Under the pieces are notes generated by a model. It was not told the DNA's origin and did not search any database. It saw only the letters and a program-made list of their open reading frames with translations. Source: Magnetococcales bacterium (lineage in GTDB: Bacteria > Pseudomonadota > Magnetococcia > Magnetococcales > DC0425bin3). From it: a stretch of 20,036 nt of DNA. The stretch lies in contig JADGCJ010000055.1 in assembly GCA_015229045.1 (NCBI GenBank), forward strand, positions 1 through 20,036, written 5' to 3'. Position numbers and translations under genes: made by a program. Below, in pieces: positions 7,854 to 15,941 of this stretch (positions within the stretch are counted from its first letter, which is position 1; every line of letters starts with the position of its first letter).

Positions 7854-9464
7854 TTGTCGCTCCGGAGAGGTTCCTGCTCTTCTGAAATGCAACAATCGCG
7901 AAGATCACGCAATGAAATAGCCAAAATGGATCGCCCAACAAGGTTTCAACCCTACCCTGCCAGACTACCCCACCAAAGAACAGTCGGCCCCGAAGGTGGC
8001 GTTGCGTTTCGACAGCCTGTTCCCCGTTATGACCCCTGGGCTGACGCTCCCCCAAAAAGCAACAGCCAATATCCCATCCTGACGACGGCGGCTGTCACTT
8101 TTGCCGTCGCTTTGGTAGGTATCTGGAATGGCAGGACCTTGTCCATGGAAGAGGGAATCCTGGGGTTGGTCATTGTCGCTTTTTCGTTTCACTCATCTTC
8201 CAAGTGGTTTACCCTGCGCAAAAAAACCATGCCATTCATCGAGATGTACTCCTTGATCGTCGGATTGTACTATGGACTGCCGATGGTTATTGGAACAAAT
8301 GGCGCTTTCAGCAGATTCACCGTTAATTACGACAATCGTATCAAGACAGGCCTTGTGGTATTGGCGAGCATCATCATTTCCCTGGTAGCCTGTTCCTGGT
8401 CGAAAAGCCTGGTGAAAAACAATCCCAAACCCGTTGCCTCCAAGGAAATTCCTCACGAAACAGCCGTTCTGATATTCCAGACCTTCCTGGTCTTGTCGAC
8501 CGTTTACAATATCATGTTTCAGATTGGTTTGATCCAGCCTTACCTGGGAAATTATCAGGCTGTCATGAACATTCTATTGACAAACGTCATGGGAATGGTC
8601 TCCTCGTACGTCCTTTCCCGAATGGCTGGCGAAAACAAACTCTCAAAAAAGCAGACCGCGTTCATGCTGGTGTTCATTCTGATATCCACCCTCGTGATCA
8701 TCAGTGGCCTTATGCTTGTCAGCGTTGTTCTCTGGATCTTTCCCGGCATCCTTGGGTTCACTCTGGGTCGCGGGCGCATCCCCTTTAGAATGATCGTCAT
8801 CATCGGTGTTGCCTTCACCCTTCTCAGCGTTGGCAAGGGCACGGCGCGCACCATTTATTGGGGATCCCAGATCAGTTCCGTTTCTGACATTTATCAAAGG
8901 CTGACAGACTGGGCGAACATCTCCTTGCAATCTTTTCAATCAAATACGGAAACAAGTTCGTTCATGCTCGCCGATCGCATGAATTTCTCCGGCGTTCTGG
9001 GCATGGTCATCCAACGCACCCCGGAAGAGGTACCCTTCATCGAGGGCACCACCTACGCCATGCTGCCGTCCATGATCGTTCCCCGGTTCTTGTGGCCAGA
9101 AAAACCCGATGGCCATGCAGCCACCATCTATCTGGGGATACACTATGGCGTTCACACCATCGATGAGATCATCATGACCAGTATCGGCATTGGCCTGCTC
9201 GGCGAGGCCTATGCCAACTTTGGTTTCTTTGGTGTTGTCGTCTTCTCAGGCATATTCGGGTGGATCCTGGGCTACGCTCATCGCATCGATCTTCATGCCT
9301 CACCTCTGTCCATGCGCAGTTTTTCCCTCGTCGGTCTGCTCACCTCGATCACAAAGATCGAGTATGCCCTGGTTGAAATCGCCATTCCGCTGGTGCAGAT
9401 CGTCGTCATGCTCTTCGTTATCTATGGTTGGCTCGTCAGAAGACGGAGAAGCCATCCACAATAA
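7854..9464 (+). CDS. O-antigen polymerase-like (Wzy-type) membrane protein
   Basis: A 536-residue polytopic membrane protein with about ten to twelve helices after a soluble, proline-rich N-terminal tail of ~70 residues. Two motifs are characteristic of Wzy-like oligosaccharide repeat-unit polymerases: PRFLWPEKPDG (about 410-420), in a large periplasmic loop, and GLLGEAYANFGFFG (about 447-460), just before a late helix. It would join lipid-linked repeat units at the periplasmic face. The start is uncertain. TTG 7854 has GGAG (7840-7843) ten nucleotides upstream; ATG 7887 and ATG 7926 are in frame but lack good ribosome-binding sites. It follows the GT2 gene on the same strand after 183 nt with hairpins between, so it may have its own promoter. 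Confidence 0.8.
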   Translation: MSLRRGSCSSEMQQSRRSRNEIAKMDRPTRFQPYPARLPHQRTVGPEGGVAFRQPVPRYDPWADAPPKSNSQYPILTTAAVTFAVALVGIWNGRTLSMEEGILGLVIVAFSFHSSSKWFTLRKKTMPFIEMYSLIVGLYYGLPMVIGTNGAFSRFTVNYDNRIKTGLVVLASIIISLVACSWSKSLVKNNPKPVASKEIPHETAVLIFQTFLVLSTVYNIMFQIGLIQPYLGNYQAVMNILLTNVMGMVSSYVLSRMAGENKLSKKQTAFMLVFILISTLVIISGLMLVSVVLWIFPGILGFTLGRGRIPFRMIVIIGVAFTLLSVGKGTARTIYWGSQISSVSDIYQRLTDWANISLQSFQSNTETSSFMLADRMNFSGVLGMVIQRTPEEVPFIEGTTYAMLPSMIVPRFLWPEKPDGHAATIYLGIHYGVHTIDEIIMTSIGIGLLGEAYANFGFFGVVVFSGIFGWILGYAHRIDLHASPLSMRSFSLVGLLTSITKIEYALVEIAIPLVQIVVMLFVIYGWLVRRRRSHPQ

Positions 9465-9525
9465 GAACCATCTGCCCAAACCACCTCCGCTCGGAAAGAG
9501 CATGGTGACTATTGTACCCCCCCAC

Positions 9526-9542
9526 ACCGGGATGGATCCGGT
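9526..9542. terminator. Small hairpin between convergent genes
   Basis: ACCGG (9526-9530) and CCGGT (9538-9542) form a 5-bp stem with a 7-nt loop in the 78-nt gap between the convergent polymerase and hydrolase genes. A C-run (9517-9523) precedes it and no T-run follows in either direction. It is a weak candidate for a shared end structure. Confidence 0.2.
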
Positions 9543-10421
9543 TCAGGGTTTCACAGGGTTGATGGTATGTAGAAAATCCTGAATATGCGGGAGAATATAG
9601 GGAACGTTGTCATCTTTCATCAATGAGTGGCCATCCTCACCGACGGGGGGGATCATGACCAGTTCGGCCTTTCCGCCCTGCTGTCTGTAAGCTGTATGCA
9701 TGGCCTGCACCAGATCCGGATGAAAGAAGCGGTCGTTCTTTGCGTAAATCCACAATGAAGGAACGTGGCTGGTTTTGCCGTAGTCGGACAGGCTGCTGAC
9801 AAGCGTCTCCTGGGAACAGACAAAACCAGGCCGGATGGAACCACGTCCTCCGGCGACGTTGATGATGCCGCGCACTCCTTCCAAACCCATGCTGCCGGCG
9901 GCAATGGAGGCAAACCCGCCGGCTGATGTGCCTATCAAGACCACCTGATCGGGGCGCACAAACGTCTGCTGCCGGGCATGGCGTATGGCTGCCGACAGAT
10001 CACTGGCTCCCTCCAGTCCTGCGGCATGGTACCGGGCAGCACCACATTTTCCGTACCCTTCGGCCCAATGTCCACCGGACTCTCCGTAACCACGGCGTTG
10101 TGGCAACAACACGACATACCCCATATCCACCAGGGCTTTTGAAAGGGCGCGAAACACGGGGCGCTTCTGCCCTTTTCGTTCGTTGTCGCCCCCTCGCGGG
10201 CTGCCATGACTGACGATGGCCAACGGAAAAGGCCCCGGACCCTCCGGTTTGAACAGGGTGGCGACCAACTCGACCGTCTCTGTTCCGGACCGGGTTTTGT
10301 TCGGTGCGGGGATGGTGAGTACGGTTTCGTTCGCGAAGAGAACAGGCGTATACGCGCAACAAAAGGCGACCAGGATGACCATTGCGGTCCTCTGAAAGGC
10401 CGTGATTATCCTGTCGATCAC
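9543..10421 (-). CDS. Secreted alpha/beta hydrolase
   Basis: A 292-residue alpha/beta-hydrolase of the dienelactone-hydrolase/acyl-peptidase-like kind. A signal peptide (hydrophobic core AMVILVAFCCAYTPVLFA) is followed by mature NETVLTIP. The oxyanion strand region AIVSHGSPRGGD, nucleophile elbow GTSAGG (Ser166), acid in YAKNDRFF (Asp230) and histidine in GEDGHS (His265) give a complete triad. I chose GTG 10421 because GGAGGG lies 6 nt upstream and the resulting N-terminus MIDRIITAFQRT is a proper charged n-region. GTG 10451 and ATG 10448 are in-frame alternatives that overlap the upstream stop. It follows the ankyrin lipoprotein gene by 26 nt, so both should share a transcript and act in the envelope. 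The substrate is unknown. Confidence 0.85.
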   Translation of the reverse strand: MIDRIITAFQRTAMVILVAFCCAYTPVLFANETVLTIPAPNKTRSGTETVELVATLFKPEGPGPFPLAIVSHGSPRGGDNERKGQKRPVFRALSKALVDMGYVVLLPQRRGYGESGGHWAEGYGKCGAARYHAAGLEGASDLSAAIRHARQQTFVRPDQVVLIGTSAGGFASIAAGSMGLEGVRGIINVAGGRGSIRPGFVCSQETLVSSLSDYGKTSHVPSLWIYAKNDRFFHPDLVQAMHTAYRQQGGKAELVMIPPVGEDGHSLMKDDNVPYILPHIQDFLHTINPVKP

Positions 10422-10447
10422 AATGATCCCTCCAGAAGCATGGGACA

Positions 10448-11584
10448 TCACTCTTCGGCACCAGCCTGAATCAGCAAGGCCCTGATGTCGGGGGTTCCGG
10501 CCAGTTTCAAGGCAGTCTCATCGCCATGTCCCCTGATATTGACATAAGCCCCCTTGTCGAGCAGTGCCTGCACCATCCCAAAGTGTCCCCTTGCAGAGGC
10601 TGACATCAGCGCGGTTTTGCCATCGTTCTTCCGGGCATTGACGTCGGCCTTGGCGATCAACAATGCCCACACCACCTCAAGATGCCCCTCTTCAGCGGCC
10701 CACATCAACGCATTCCAGCCGTTATTTTCCTTGGCGTTGACATCCGCCCCGTTGTTGATCAATGCCTGCACCACTTCAAGATGGCCTTTTTTGGCAGCCC
10801 ACATCAGTGCGGTCCAACCTTCGGTCGTCCTGGTCCTGGTGTTGGCCTTGGCGAGCAGTTGGACTCTGACCACCTCAAGGTGATCGGTGACAACCGACGC
10901 TGTACGGCCATACATGCCCCTGGCATTGACATCGGCACCGCCGTTGATCAGTTGCTGCACCACACCGAGGTGGTCCTTCTGGGCAGCCAGCATCAACGCG
11001 GTCTCATCATCCCTGTCTTTGGCATTGACATCGACCCCATGCTCGAGCAGCGTCTGGATAATTTCCATATAGCCTTTTCTGGCAGCCAACATCAGTGCAC
11101 TCTTGCCATCACTCTTCTGGATATTGACGTCGGCTCCCCGTTCGACCAGCAGCCGCACCACCGGGGGGTAACCCTCCTCGGCGGCCAGCATCAACGCGGT
11201 CTCGTCGTCCGGTCCTTTGGCATTGATATCGGCCGACCTGTCGAGCAACACCCGAACCACATCGACGTGACCATGCTCGGCGGCCATCATCAGCGCAGTT
11301 GTCCCTTCGTCATCTTTTGCGTTGACGTCAGCCCATCTGTCGAGCAGCATTTTGACCATATCCATGTGGCCATTCCGGGCTGCGGCACCCAGTGCTGTTG
11401 CGCCATTTTTCCCTCTGGTATTGACATCCATTCCCCTGTCGAGAAGGGCTCGCGCCATGGCACTGTCGTTGCGGCTCACCACCTCGACCAGGTCAGGGGG
11501 TTGTACAGTGCCGTCCGGTATCTGTGCACAACCGGAGAGAAAAGCCAAAAGTGCCATGCAACCCAAACGCGCTATAGGATTCAT
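10448..11584 (-). CDS. Ankyrin-repeat lipoprotein
   Basis: A 378-residue protein made almost entirely of ankyrin repeats. A lipoprotein signal, MNPIARLGCMALLAFLSGC, places the lipidated cysteine at 19; the next residue is Ala, so outer-membrane sorting is expected. About ten 33-residue units follow, most with the consensus G-x-TALMxAAxxGHxxVVxxLLxxGADVNAK. One unit in the middle (GRTASVVTDHLEVVRVQLLAKANTRT) is shortened and lacks the normal first-helix motif. ATG 11584 is preceded by AGGAGG nine nucleotides upstream. Ankyrin repeats bind proteins, and the adjacent hydrolase gene suggests an envelope partner or a scaffold for it (inference). The tandem ~99-nt units make the gene prone to unit gain or loss. 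Confidence 0.9.
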   Translation of the reverse strand: MNPIARLGCMALLAFLSGCAQIPDGTVQPPDLVEVVSRNDSAMARALLDRGMDVNTRGKNGATALGAAARNGHMDMVKMLLDRWADVNAKDDEGTTALMMAAEHGHVDVVRVLLDRSADINAKGPDDETALMLAAEEGYPPVVRLLVERGADVNIQKSDGKSALMLAARKGYMEIIQTLLEHGVDVNAKDRDDETALMLAAQKDHLGVVQQLINGGADVNARGMYGRTASVVTDHLEVVRVQLLAKANTRTRTTEGWTALMWAAKKGHLEVVQALINNGADVNAKENNGWNALMWAAEEGHLEVVWALLIAKADVNARKNDGKTALMSASARGHFGMVQALLDKGAYVNIRGHGDETALKLAGTPDIRALLIQAGAEE

Positions 11585-11614
11585 ACTGCATCTCCTCCTG
11601 GCCACCAAAAACGG

Positions 11615-11628
11615 AACAGGATCCTGTT
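11615..11628. promoter_or_regulatory. 14-bp perfect palindrome upstream of the ankyrin gene
   Basis: AACAGGATCCTGTT is a perfect palindrome centred about 37 nt before the ankyrin start codon, where an operator could lie. Roughly one 14-bp palindrome is expected by chance in 20 kb, so position is the only argument. I see no convincing promoter hexamers next to it. Confidence 0.25.
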
Positions 11629-11660
11629 GACAGTGGTATCAGTCGGCACCGGGTCAAAAA

Positions 11661-11782
11661 AAGCCCACGCTGCCTGGAAAACGACAAGAAACGTCCAGCC
11701 CTCCTACGCTACACATCCCTGCCTCGGCATTCAAGCCAGAACGTTTTCATGCAGTCGAACAGGCAACGGACGAAGTGGGCTT
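11661..11782. other. Long-range inverted repeat with A/T run after the transporter gene
   Basis: AAGCCCAC (11661-11668) pairs with GTGGGCTT (11775-11782) across about 106 nt. On the minus strand the distal arm is followed by a run of seven T, and the proximal arm overlaps the stop codon of the TMEM165-like gene. This could be a terminator with a large loop, or chance. Confidence 0.2.
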
Positions 11783-12389
11783 ACCATTGAAGTCGGGTCA
11801 GGGCCAACGCAGCCAGGATCAAGAAGAAAATCCCGCTGATCCTGTTGAGCAGACGCACGGAGATGCGCGCCAGCAGTTGTCGGCCGGCCACCACGCCAAG
11901 AGCAGAGGAGAGAGCCAACGCCAGCGTGGCGCCCACCCAGACCGGGACAGGTGGAGCACTCCCGGCCAGAGTCGCGACCGCAATCTGGGTCTTATCCCCC
12001 AGCTCGGCAACAAAAATGAGGGTAAAGGCACTCAAAAAGACGCCTCTCCCACTTTCAGGTTCAACGTTTTGTTCTTCATCTTCCGTGTTGCCGGACGCCC
12101 GCAACGATTGAACCCCAAAGAGGCCAAACAGGGCCGCGACAATCAAAACCATGACATTGGCCGGCAACCAGCGGGCCAAAGCCGCCCCGAAAGAGACAGC
12201 CAGGATGTTGAGCAGAACAAAGGCCGCAGTCGCCCCCAGAAAGACCGGCCACCCCCGATTCCGGGCTGCCAGAGTCATGCAGACAAGCTGGGTCTTGTCA
12301 CCCATCTCGGCCAAAAAGATCAACGTCAATGTCGTGGCTGTGACCGAAAAAAACGAGGCGGATTCAACGACGATGGCGGCAGAATTCAT
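11781..12389 (-). CDS. TMEM165/GDT1 family cation transporter
   Basis: A 202-residue membrane protein of the UPF0016/GDT1 family. It has two halves of about three helices each, and each half begins with the signature E-x-G-D-K-T-Q: AEMGDKTQ (E28) and AELGDKTQ (E129). The halves are joined by an acidic, disordered linker (about 100-115). Family members exchange Mn2+ or Ca2+ for protons; bacterial ones mostly act as manganese exporters. Its ATG lies 6 nt after the stop of the acyl-AMP ligase gene, making it the last gene of that operon. Why a cation exporter travels with an acyl-activation module is unclear; it may only be a passenger. No yybP-ykoY riboswitch can lie directly upstream because the ligase gene is there. 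Confidence 0.92.
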   Translation of the reverse strand: MNSAAIVVESASFFSVTATTLTLIFLAEMGDKTQLVCMTLAARNRGWPVFLGATAAFVLLNILAVSFGAALARWLPANVMVLIVAALFGLFGVQSLRASGNTEDEEQNVEPESGRGVFLSAFTLIFVAELGDKTQIAVATLAGSAPPVPVWVGATLALALSSALGVVAGRQLLARISVRLLNRISGIFFLILAALALTRLQW

Positions 12390-12395
12390 GGCCCC

Positions 12396-13964
12396 TCACT
12401 TTTTCAGCAATTTTTCCAGATTTTTTTCGCGGTTAATCTTACCACTGGTCGTTTTGATCAGCCACCCTTCAGCCACCAGTCTGATCCTTGGGGAGGTCAT
12501 GTTGAACAGGGCTGTCAGAATGGCAGCAATCTCTTTTTTGATCCCTTTATGAACCTGCTCTTCCGTTTCGACGGTTTCGGCAATGATGACAAGCTCCTGG
12601 CTGCCCAGGACAGGATCAAACCTGGCCACGGCGATCGCCCGGCCTGCCTTGATTCCTGGCACCTCGTTGATGGCATACTCCACATCATGGGCGTAGATGT
12701 TTTTGCCATGGATGATCAGGAGGTCATCCTGGCGACCCGTTATGTAAAGCTCTCCATTCAGGATGAAACCAAGATCACGCGTATGATACCAACCGTCACG
12801 CAACCGTTCGGCGGTCAATTCTGGCAACTTGAAATAACCTGAAAAAAGAAACTCCCCCCGAATCGTCACCTCTCCCACCTGTCCCTCTTGCAATACCGTT
12901 TCAGCCTCGGTAATGCAAATCTCCAGCCCATCCAGGGTTGACCCCACCGGCATCAGGTAGTGAACAGGTCGAGGAGGTTGGGGCGGTTGAAAACACCTCT
13001 CTTCGATCAGGGTTTGCTGGTCGACCGCCAGAGGGATCACCGGCTTGCCCAGGGGAGTCTGTGTGGCAGCGAATACGGTTTCGGCCATGGCATAGCTGAT
13101 CTGTAGTCTCTCCCTGGCAATACCATAGCGGGCAAAGGTGCGGCAGAACAGCGCAAAAGTTTCGGCCTTGCATGGTTCCGAGCAATTGACGATGGCCTTC
13201 AGGCTGGACAAGTCATAAAACCGTTCAGTTGGATCAACCGTGCGGCACAGGTGGTGAAAGGCAAAGTTGGGCAGCCAGATGTGACTGCACCGATAAGACT
13301 CTACGGCTTCAAACAAGCTGCCAGGACGCATGACCCAGGCCAAGGGATCCAGGGAGACAATCGTTGCCCCAACCAGCAAGGGAATTATGAAACAGGCCAA
13401 CAACCCCATGTCATGATAAAGGGGCAACCAACTGGCAACGACACTCCCCGGCGCAAGGTTGACCGCCCGCCCGTAAGCTGCCGCCTGACGCAACACCGCT
13501 CCATGGGACAGGGCGACCCCCTTTTTCAGGCCGGTGGTTCCGGAGCTGTGCTGCAGGAAGGCTGTGTCGTCTGTTTGACATTTGACCATAATCGGTGCGC
13601 AGGAGACCTCCCACGCCTGCTCGGGTCGGAGAATGATACCCTTCTGAAAATCGAGCCTGTCTACATTGTCAGCCAACCGTTGCCCTGCCACCACCAGACG
13701 CGCACCGATGCGCTTGAGCAGATCGCGGTGCGCCGACCAATAAAGCTCCGGCTCCTGCTTGACCGTCAGGGGAGGCATGAAAGAGGGAACACATCCGGCC
13801 AGCATGGCGCCCAAAAAAGCCGGGTAGAGATCCATCCCGTGCGGAAGAAAAATCGGGATCACCTCCCCGGGCGAAGCACCATGGGCCTGATAGAGTCCGG
13901 CAAAGGATCGGGCACGATCGAGCAACGCACCATAGGTCAAGGCATGGTACGCCTCTTCCTGCAA
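12396..13964 (-). CDS. Fatty acyl-AMP ligase-like adenylate-forming enzyme
   Basis: A member of the ANL superfamily, activating a carboxylic acid with ATP as acyl-AMP. Visible core motifs are LQHSSGTTGLKKGV (P-loop, about 138-150 from TTG 13964), SWLPLYHDMGLL typical of FAAL-type enzymes, YAMAE (291-295), GWYHTRDLGF, GRQDDLLIIHGKNIYAHDVE, and the C-terminal catalytic lysine in KTTSGKINREK (K509). HGKNIYAHDVE and LYHDMG favour fatty acyl-AMP ligases, which load an acyl carrier protein, and an ACP gene lies two genes upstream. The annotated TTG start is doubtful. In-frame, family-like sequence (IFQDHGRRFPGKVFCHLL) continues upstream with no ATG, GTG or TTG before an in-frame TGA at 14040-14042. 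An ATA at 14022-14024, overlapping the previous stop, is a possible true start. Confidence 0.88.
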   Translation of the reverse strand: MQEEAYHALTYGALLDRARSFAGLYQAHGASPGEVIPIFLPHGMDLYPAFLGAMLAGCVPSFMPPLTVKQEPELYWSAHRDLLKRIGARLVVAGQRLADNVDRLDFQKGIILRPEQAWEVSCAPIMVKCQTDDTAFLQHSSGTTGLKKGVALSHGAVLRQAAAYGRAVNLAPGSVVASWLPLYHDMGLLACFIIPLLVGATIVSLDPLAWVMRPGSLFEAVESYRCSHIWLPNFAFHHLCRTVDPTERFYDLSSLKAIVNCSEPCKAETFALFCRTFARYGIARERLQISYAMAETVFAATQTPLGKPVIPLAVDQQTLIEERCFQPPQPPRPVHYLMPVGSTLDGLEICITEAETVLQEGQVGEVTIRGEFLFSGYFKLPELTAERLRDGWYHTRDLGFILNGELYITGRQDDLLIIHGKNIYAHDVEYAINEVPGIKAGRAIAVARFDPVLGSQELVIIAETVETEEQVHKGIKKEIAAILTALFNMTSPRIRLVAEGWLIKTTSGKINREKNLEKLLKK

Positions 13965-14020
13965 CAGATGGCAGAAGACCTTCCCGGGAAACCGTCTCCC
14001 ATGATCTTGAAAAATATGGG

Positions 14021-15550
14021 TTATGGTAAAAATACCCTCTCAGAGGGAGTTTTTTCTCCCCCGGCTCCCTGGAAAGGCTCGTAGACCCAGACAAGCCCCC
14101 CCCAGAAAACAGGATCGGACAGGTCGATGATCTGGCCCAGTCGATTGCTTATGTTTTCGAGAGGGGGAGTGGACTGTCTCTCCGTAATCACCATAATTTT
14201 GTTCAGATACGACTTCATGGACTGAACAGTCGATCGCGAAGACTCCAACTTCTCCGGATCGCTGACACCCAAATAGTGTTTTGCCAAAGATTCACTATAA
14301 TCGACACAAGATTTTGCCAGAAACATTTTTTCCTCGATGGAACAATATCGCATGTTCGGACCATCGATAAAATGACGCAAAAGAACCAAGGCCTCTTCAA
14401 AACGACTCTCCCGGCCCAGGAACTCCAGGAGTGAGGGCAGCAGGTGATAAATCGCCGTATCGAGATCCAGGGCCCGTTGATACAAGGCCCTGGCTTTATC
14501 CATCTCTCCCAGATGGTGATGGCAATCGGCCAGTACCGTCAACAACTCCGCCCGCCAGGCAGCGACCGTTTTGGCCATGGCCCCTTCCGGCAACGCCTCC
14601 CAAAAAGCCAACTCCTCTTGCAAAGAGAGGATTCGCTCGGAAGCATCCTCCCGGCCGCGACAGGGAAGCACGTCCGGCATCTCCAGGTGCTTGCGCAAAC
14701 CGGCCAGATATCCATAATCCCCCTCTTTGGTCTTGAATTTCTCCTGATACACACTGTTTGCGTAGGGTCTTGGGGCATGAAAGGCATAACGGGTATGGTG
14801 ATCCACCCAGGTCAGCCCATAGTGTTCCATAACCTGAGGGTGAATCGGGAACGTGGGGCTGAAACTGAAAAATCCATCCCAGTTTTGGATAAAACCCTCT
14901 TCCATCAACCCGGCACAACGAAAGATTTGCGAGGCCATATAATAACAAAAAGGAACGCTTGGATGGGCAGGGTCCACAAACAGCTGTCTGTGACGAAAGG
15001 AGTCCTCGATCAGGCCTGCCACAGGCACATCCACCTCCTGATCGAGAGTCCGCAGCTTGTCGAAATAGAGATCATAAGCCCGATCCAGGTCCAACGACCG
15101 ATGAATATCCGACCCCATGAAGCGAGCCAGAGTTTCCAGGGAAGGCAATCCCTTTTTGATCAGGTTGTGCAAAATGCGATCCCCATGGCCGCGTCGATTG
15201 TCCTCAAGGCCAAAAGGACGCGGATAGGGACGCAGCATGTAAAAAGGCCACAGCAGCTCGAGGCTGAGCATCGGGAAACTCACCTTCCGGCAACCGGGCG
15301 GCAATCTCTCGGCATAGCCACAGGTCATGGCCCAAAGGCTTTTTTGCTGGAAAAAAATGGCACAGTTCGACAAGAGCTCACTGGCCTTGACAGGCTCCGT
15401 GCAGAGCATTTCAAACTGGCGCGGCCCGTCGCCATCCGAGATCCGCAGCAGGCCGATGGTATACTCTTCGGTCAACCTGGCATCTTTCATGGCCATCGTG
15501 TAGAAGGTATAGGATTGGCAGTTGCCGTGAAAAACAATAGTCGGTTTCAT
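14021..15550 (-). CDS. WcbI-like acyltransferase-type protein with TPR-like C-terminus
   Basis: A 509-residue protein. The N-terminus MKPTIVFHGNCQSYTFY has the HGNCQ signature of the WcbI family of polysaccharide-biosynthesis putative acetyltransferases; the family's second hallmark appears as LFVDPAHPSVPFCYYMASQI (about 190-208). From memory, the Burkholderia WcbI structure binds CoA. Here an ACP gene lies just upstream, so a phosphopantetheine-bound acyl donor is plausible (inference). Residues about 330-395 form TPR-like helical pairs (LLTVLADCHHHLGEMDKARA and LLEFLGRESRFEEALVLL), absent from minimal WcbI proteins. The last ~100 residues are unassigned. ATG 15550 has GGGGAGGAG just upstream, 33 nt after the ACP stop. 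Its stop codon TAA overlaps the possible start of the ligase gene. Confidence 0.75.
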   Translation of the reverse strand: MKPTIVFHGNCQSYTFYTMAMKDARLTEEYTIGLLRISDGDGPRQFEMLCTEPVKASELLSNCAIFFQQKSLWAMTCGYAERLPPGCRKVSFPMLSLELLWPFYMLRPYPRPFGLEDNRRGHGDRILHNLIKKGLPSLETLARFMGSDIHRSLDLDRAYDLYFDKLRTLDQEVDVPVAGLIEDSFRHRQLFVDPAHPSVPFCYYMASQIFRCAGLMEEGFIQNWDGFFSFSPTFPIHPQVMEHYGLTWVDHHTRYAFHAPRPYANSVYQEKFKTKEGDYGYLAGLRKHLEMPDVLPCRGREDASERILSLQEELAFWEALPEGAMAKTVAAWRAELLTVLADCHHHLGEMDKARALYQRALDLDTAIYHLLPSLLEFLGRESRFEEALVLLRHFIDGPNMRYCSIEEKMFLAKSCVDYSESLAKHYLGVSDPEKLESSRSTVQSMKSYLNKIMVITERQSTPPLENISNRLGQIIDLSDPVFWGGLVWVYEPFQGAGGEKTPSERVFLP

Positions 15551-15583
15551 ACGCTCCTCCCCACCCGATACCATAAACCAGCG

Positions 15584-15841
15584 TCAACGATCGCCCGGCA
15601 ATCGGGCAAGGATGCCATTCACCATCTCCCCCACGTTCTCGAACACGGTATCGTTGACCGAAAACCGAATGCCAAACTCCCTTTCCACCGCCATGACCAC
15701 CAGGGTATGACTCAAGGAGTCCCAACCCTCTACATCGGCAGCTGTCGTTTCAGGGGTGATCGTCTCCGGATCATCGATGAAAAAAATCGGGGTGACAAGA
15801 GACCTGAAGGTAGCCAAAACGCTCGCAAAGTCATGGGCCAT
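15584..15841 (-). CDS. Acyl carrier protein
   Basis: An 85-residue, acidic, helical protein with the phosphopantetheine attachment motif GWDSLSH (Ser42) preceded by the typical D-V-E and followed by the helix TLVVMAVEREFGIRFS, a standard ACP pattern. It should be modified by a phosphopantetheinyl transferase and carry an acyl or aminoacyl chain. It is the first gene of a compact unit with the WcbI-like protein, the FAAL-like ligase and the TMEM165-like transporter, which marks it as a dedicated rather than housekeeping ACP: no fab genes are near. The ribosome-binding site before ATG 15841 is weak. Confidence 0.9.
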   Translation of the reverse strand: MAHDFASVLATFRSLVTPIFFIDDPETITPETTAADVEGWDSLSHTLVVMAVEREFGIRFSVNDTVFENVGEMVNGILARLPGDR

Positions 15842-15941
15842 GATTCACCAGGCAGGTTCAAGAGGATGCAGACGGCCGACCCTACGCCCCGAACAACACA
15901 AAAGAGTGCTCGCGGGATCGGGTCGCCGACCGGGGGATCCG

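Noticed and set aside
11627..11632. Perfect TTGACA hexamer on the plus strand
   Set aside because: It would drive transcription into the convergent 3' end of the transporter gene, and no -10 element is found 16-18 nt downstream.
10682..11839. Plus-strand frame of 385 codons with repeated His/Gln/Asp-rich peptides
   Set aside because: Its periodicity simply mirrors the ankyrin repeats on the opposite strand.
11775..12842. Plus-strand frame of 355 codons opposite the transporter and ligase genes
   Set aside because: It has biased, low-complexity composition (Gln, Arg, Gly, Asp) typical of an antisense frame; both minus-strand genes have clear family motifs.
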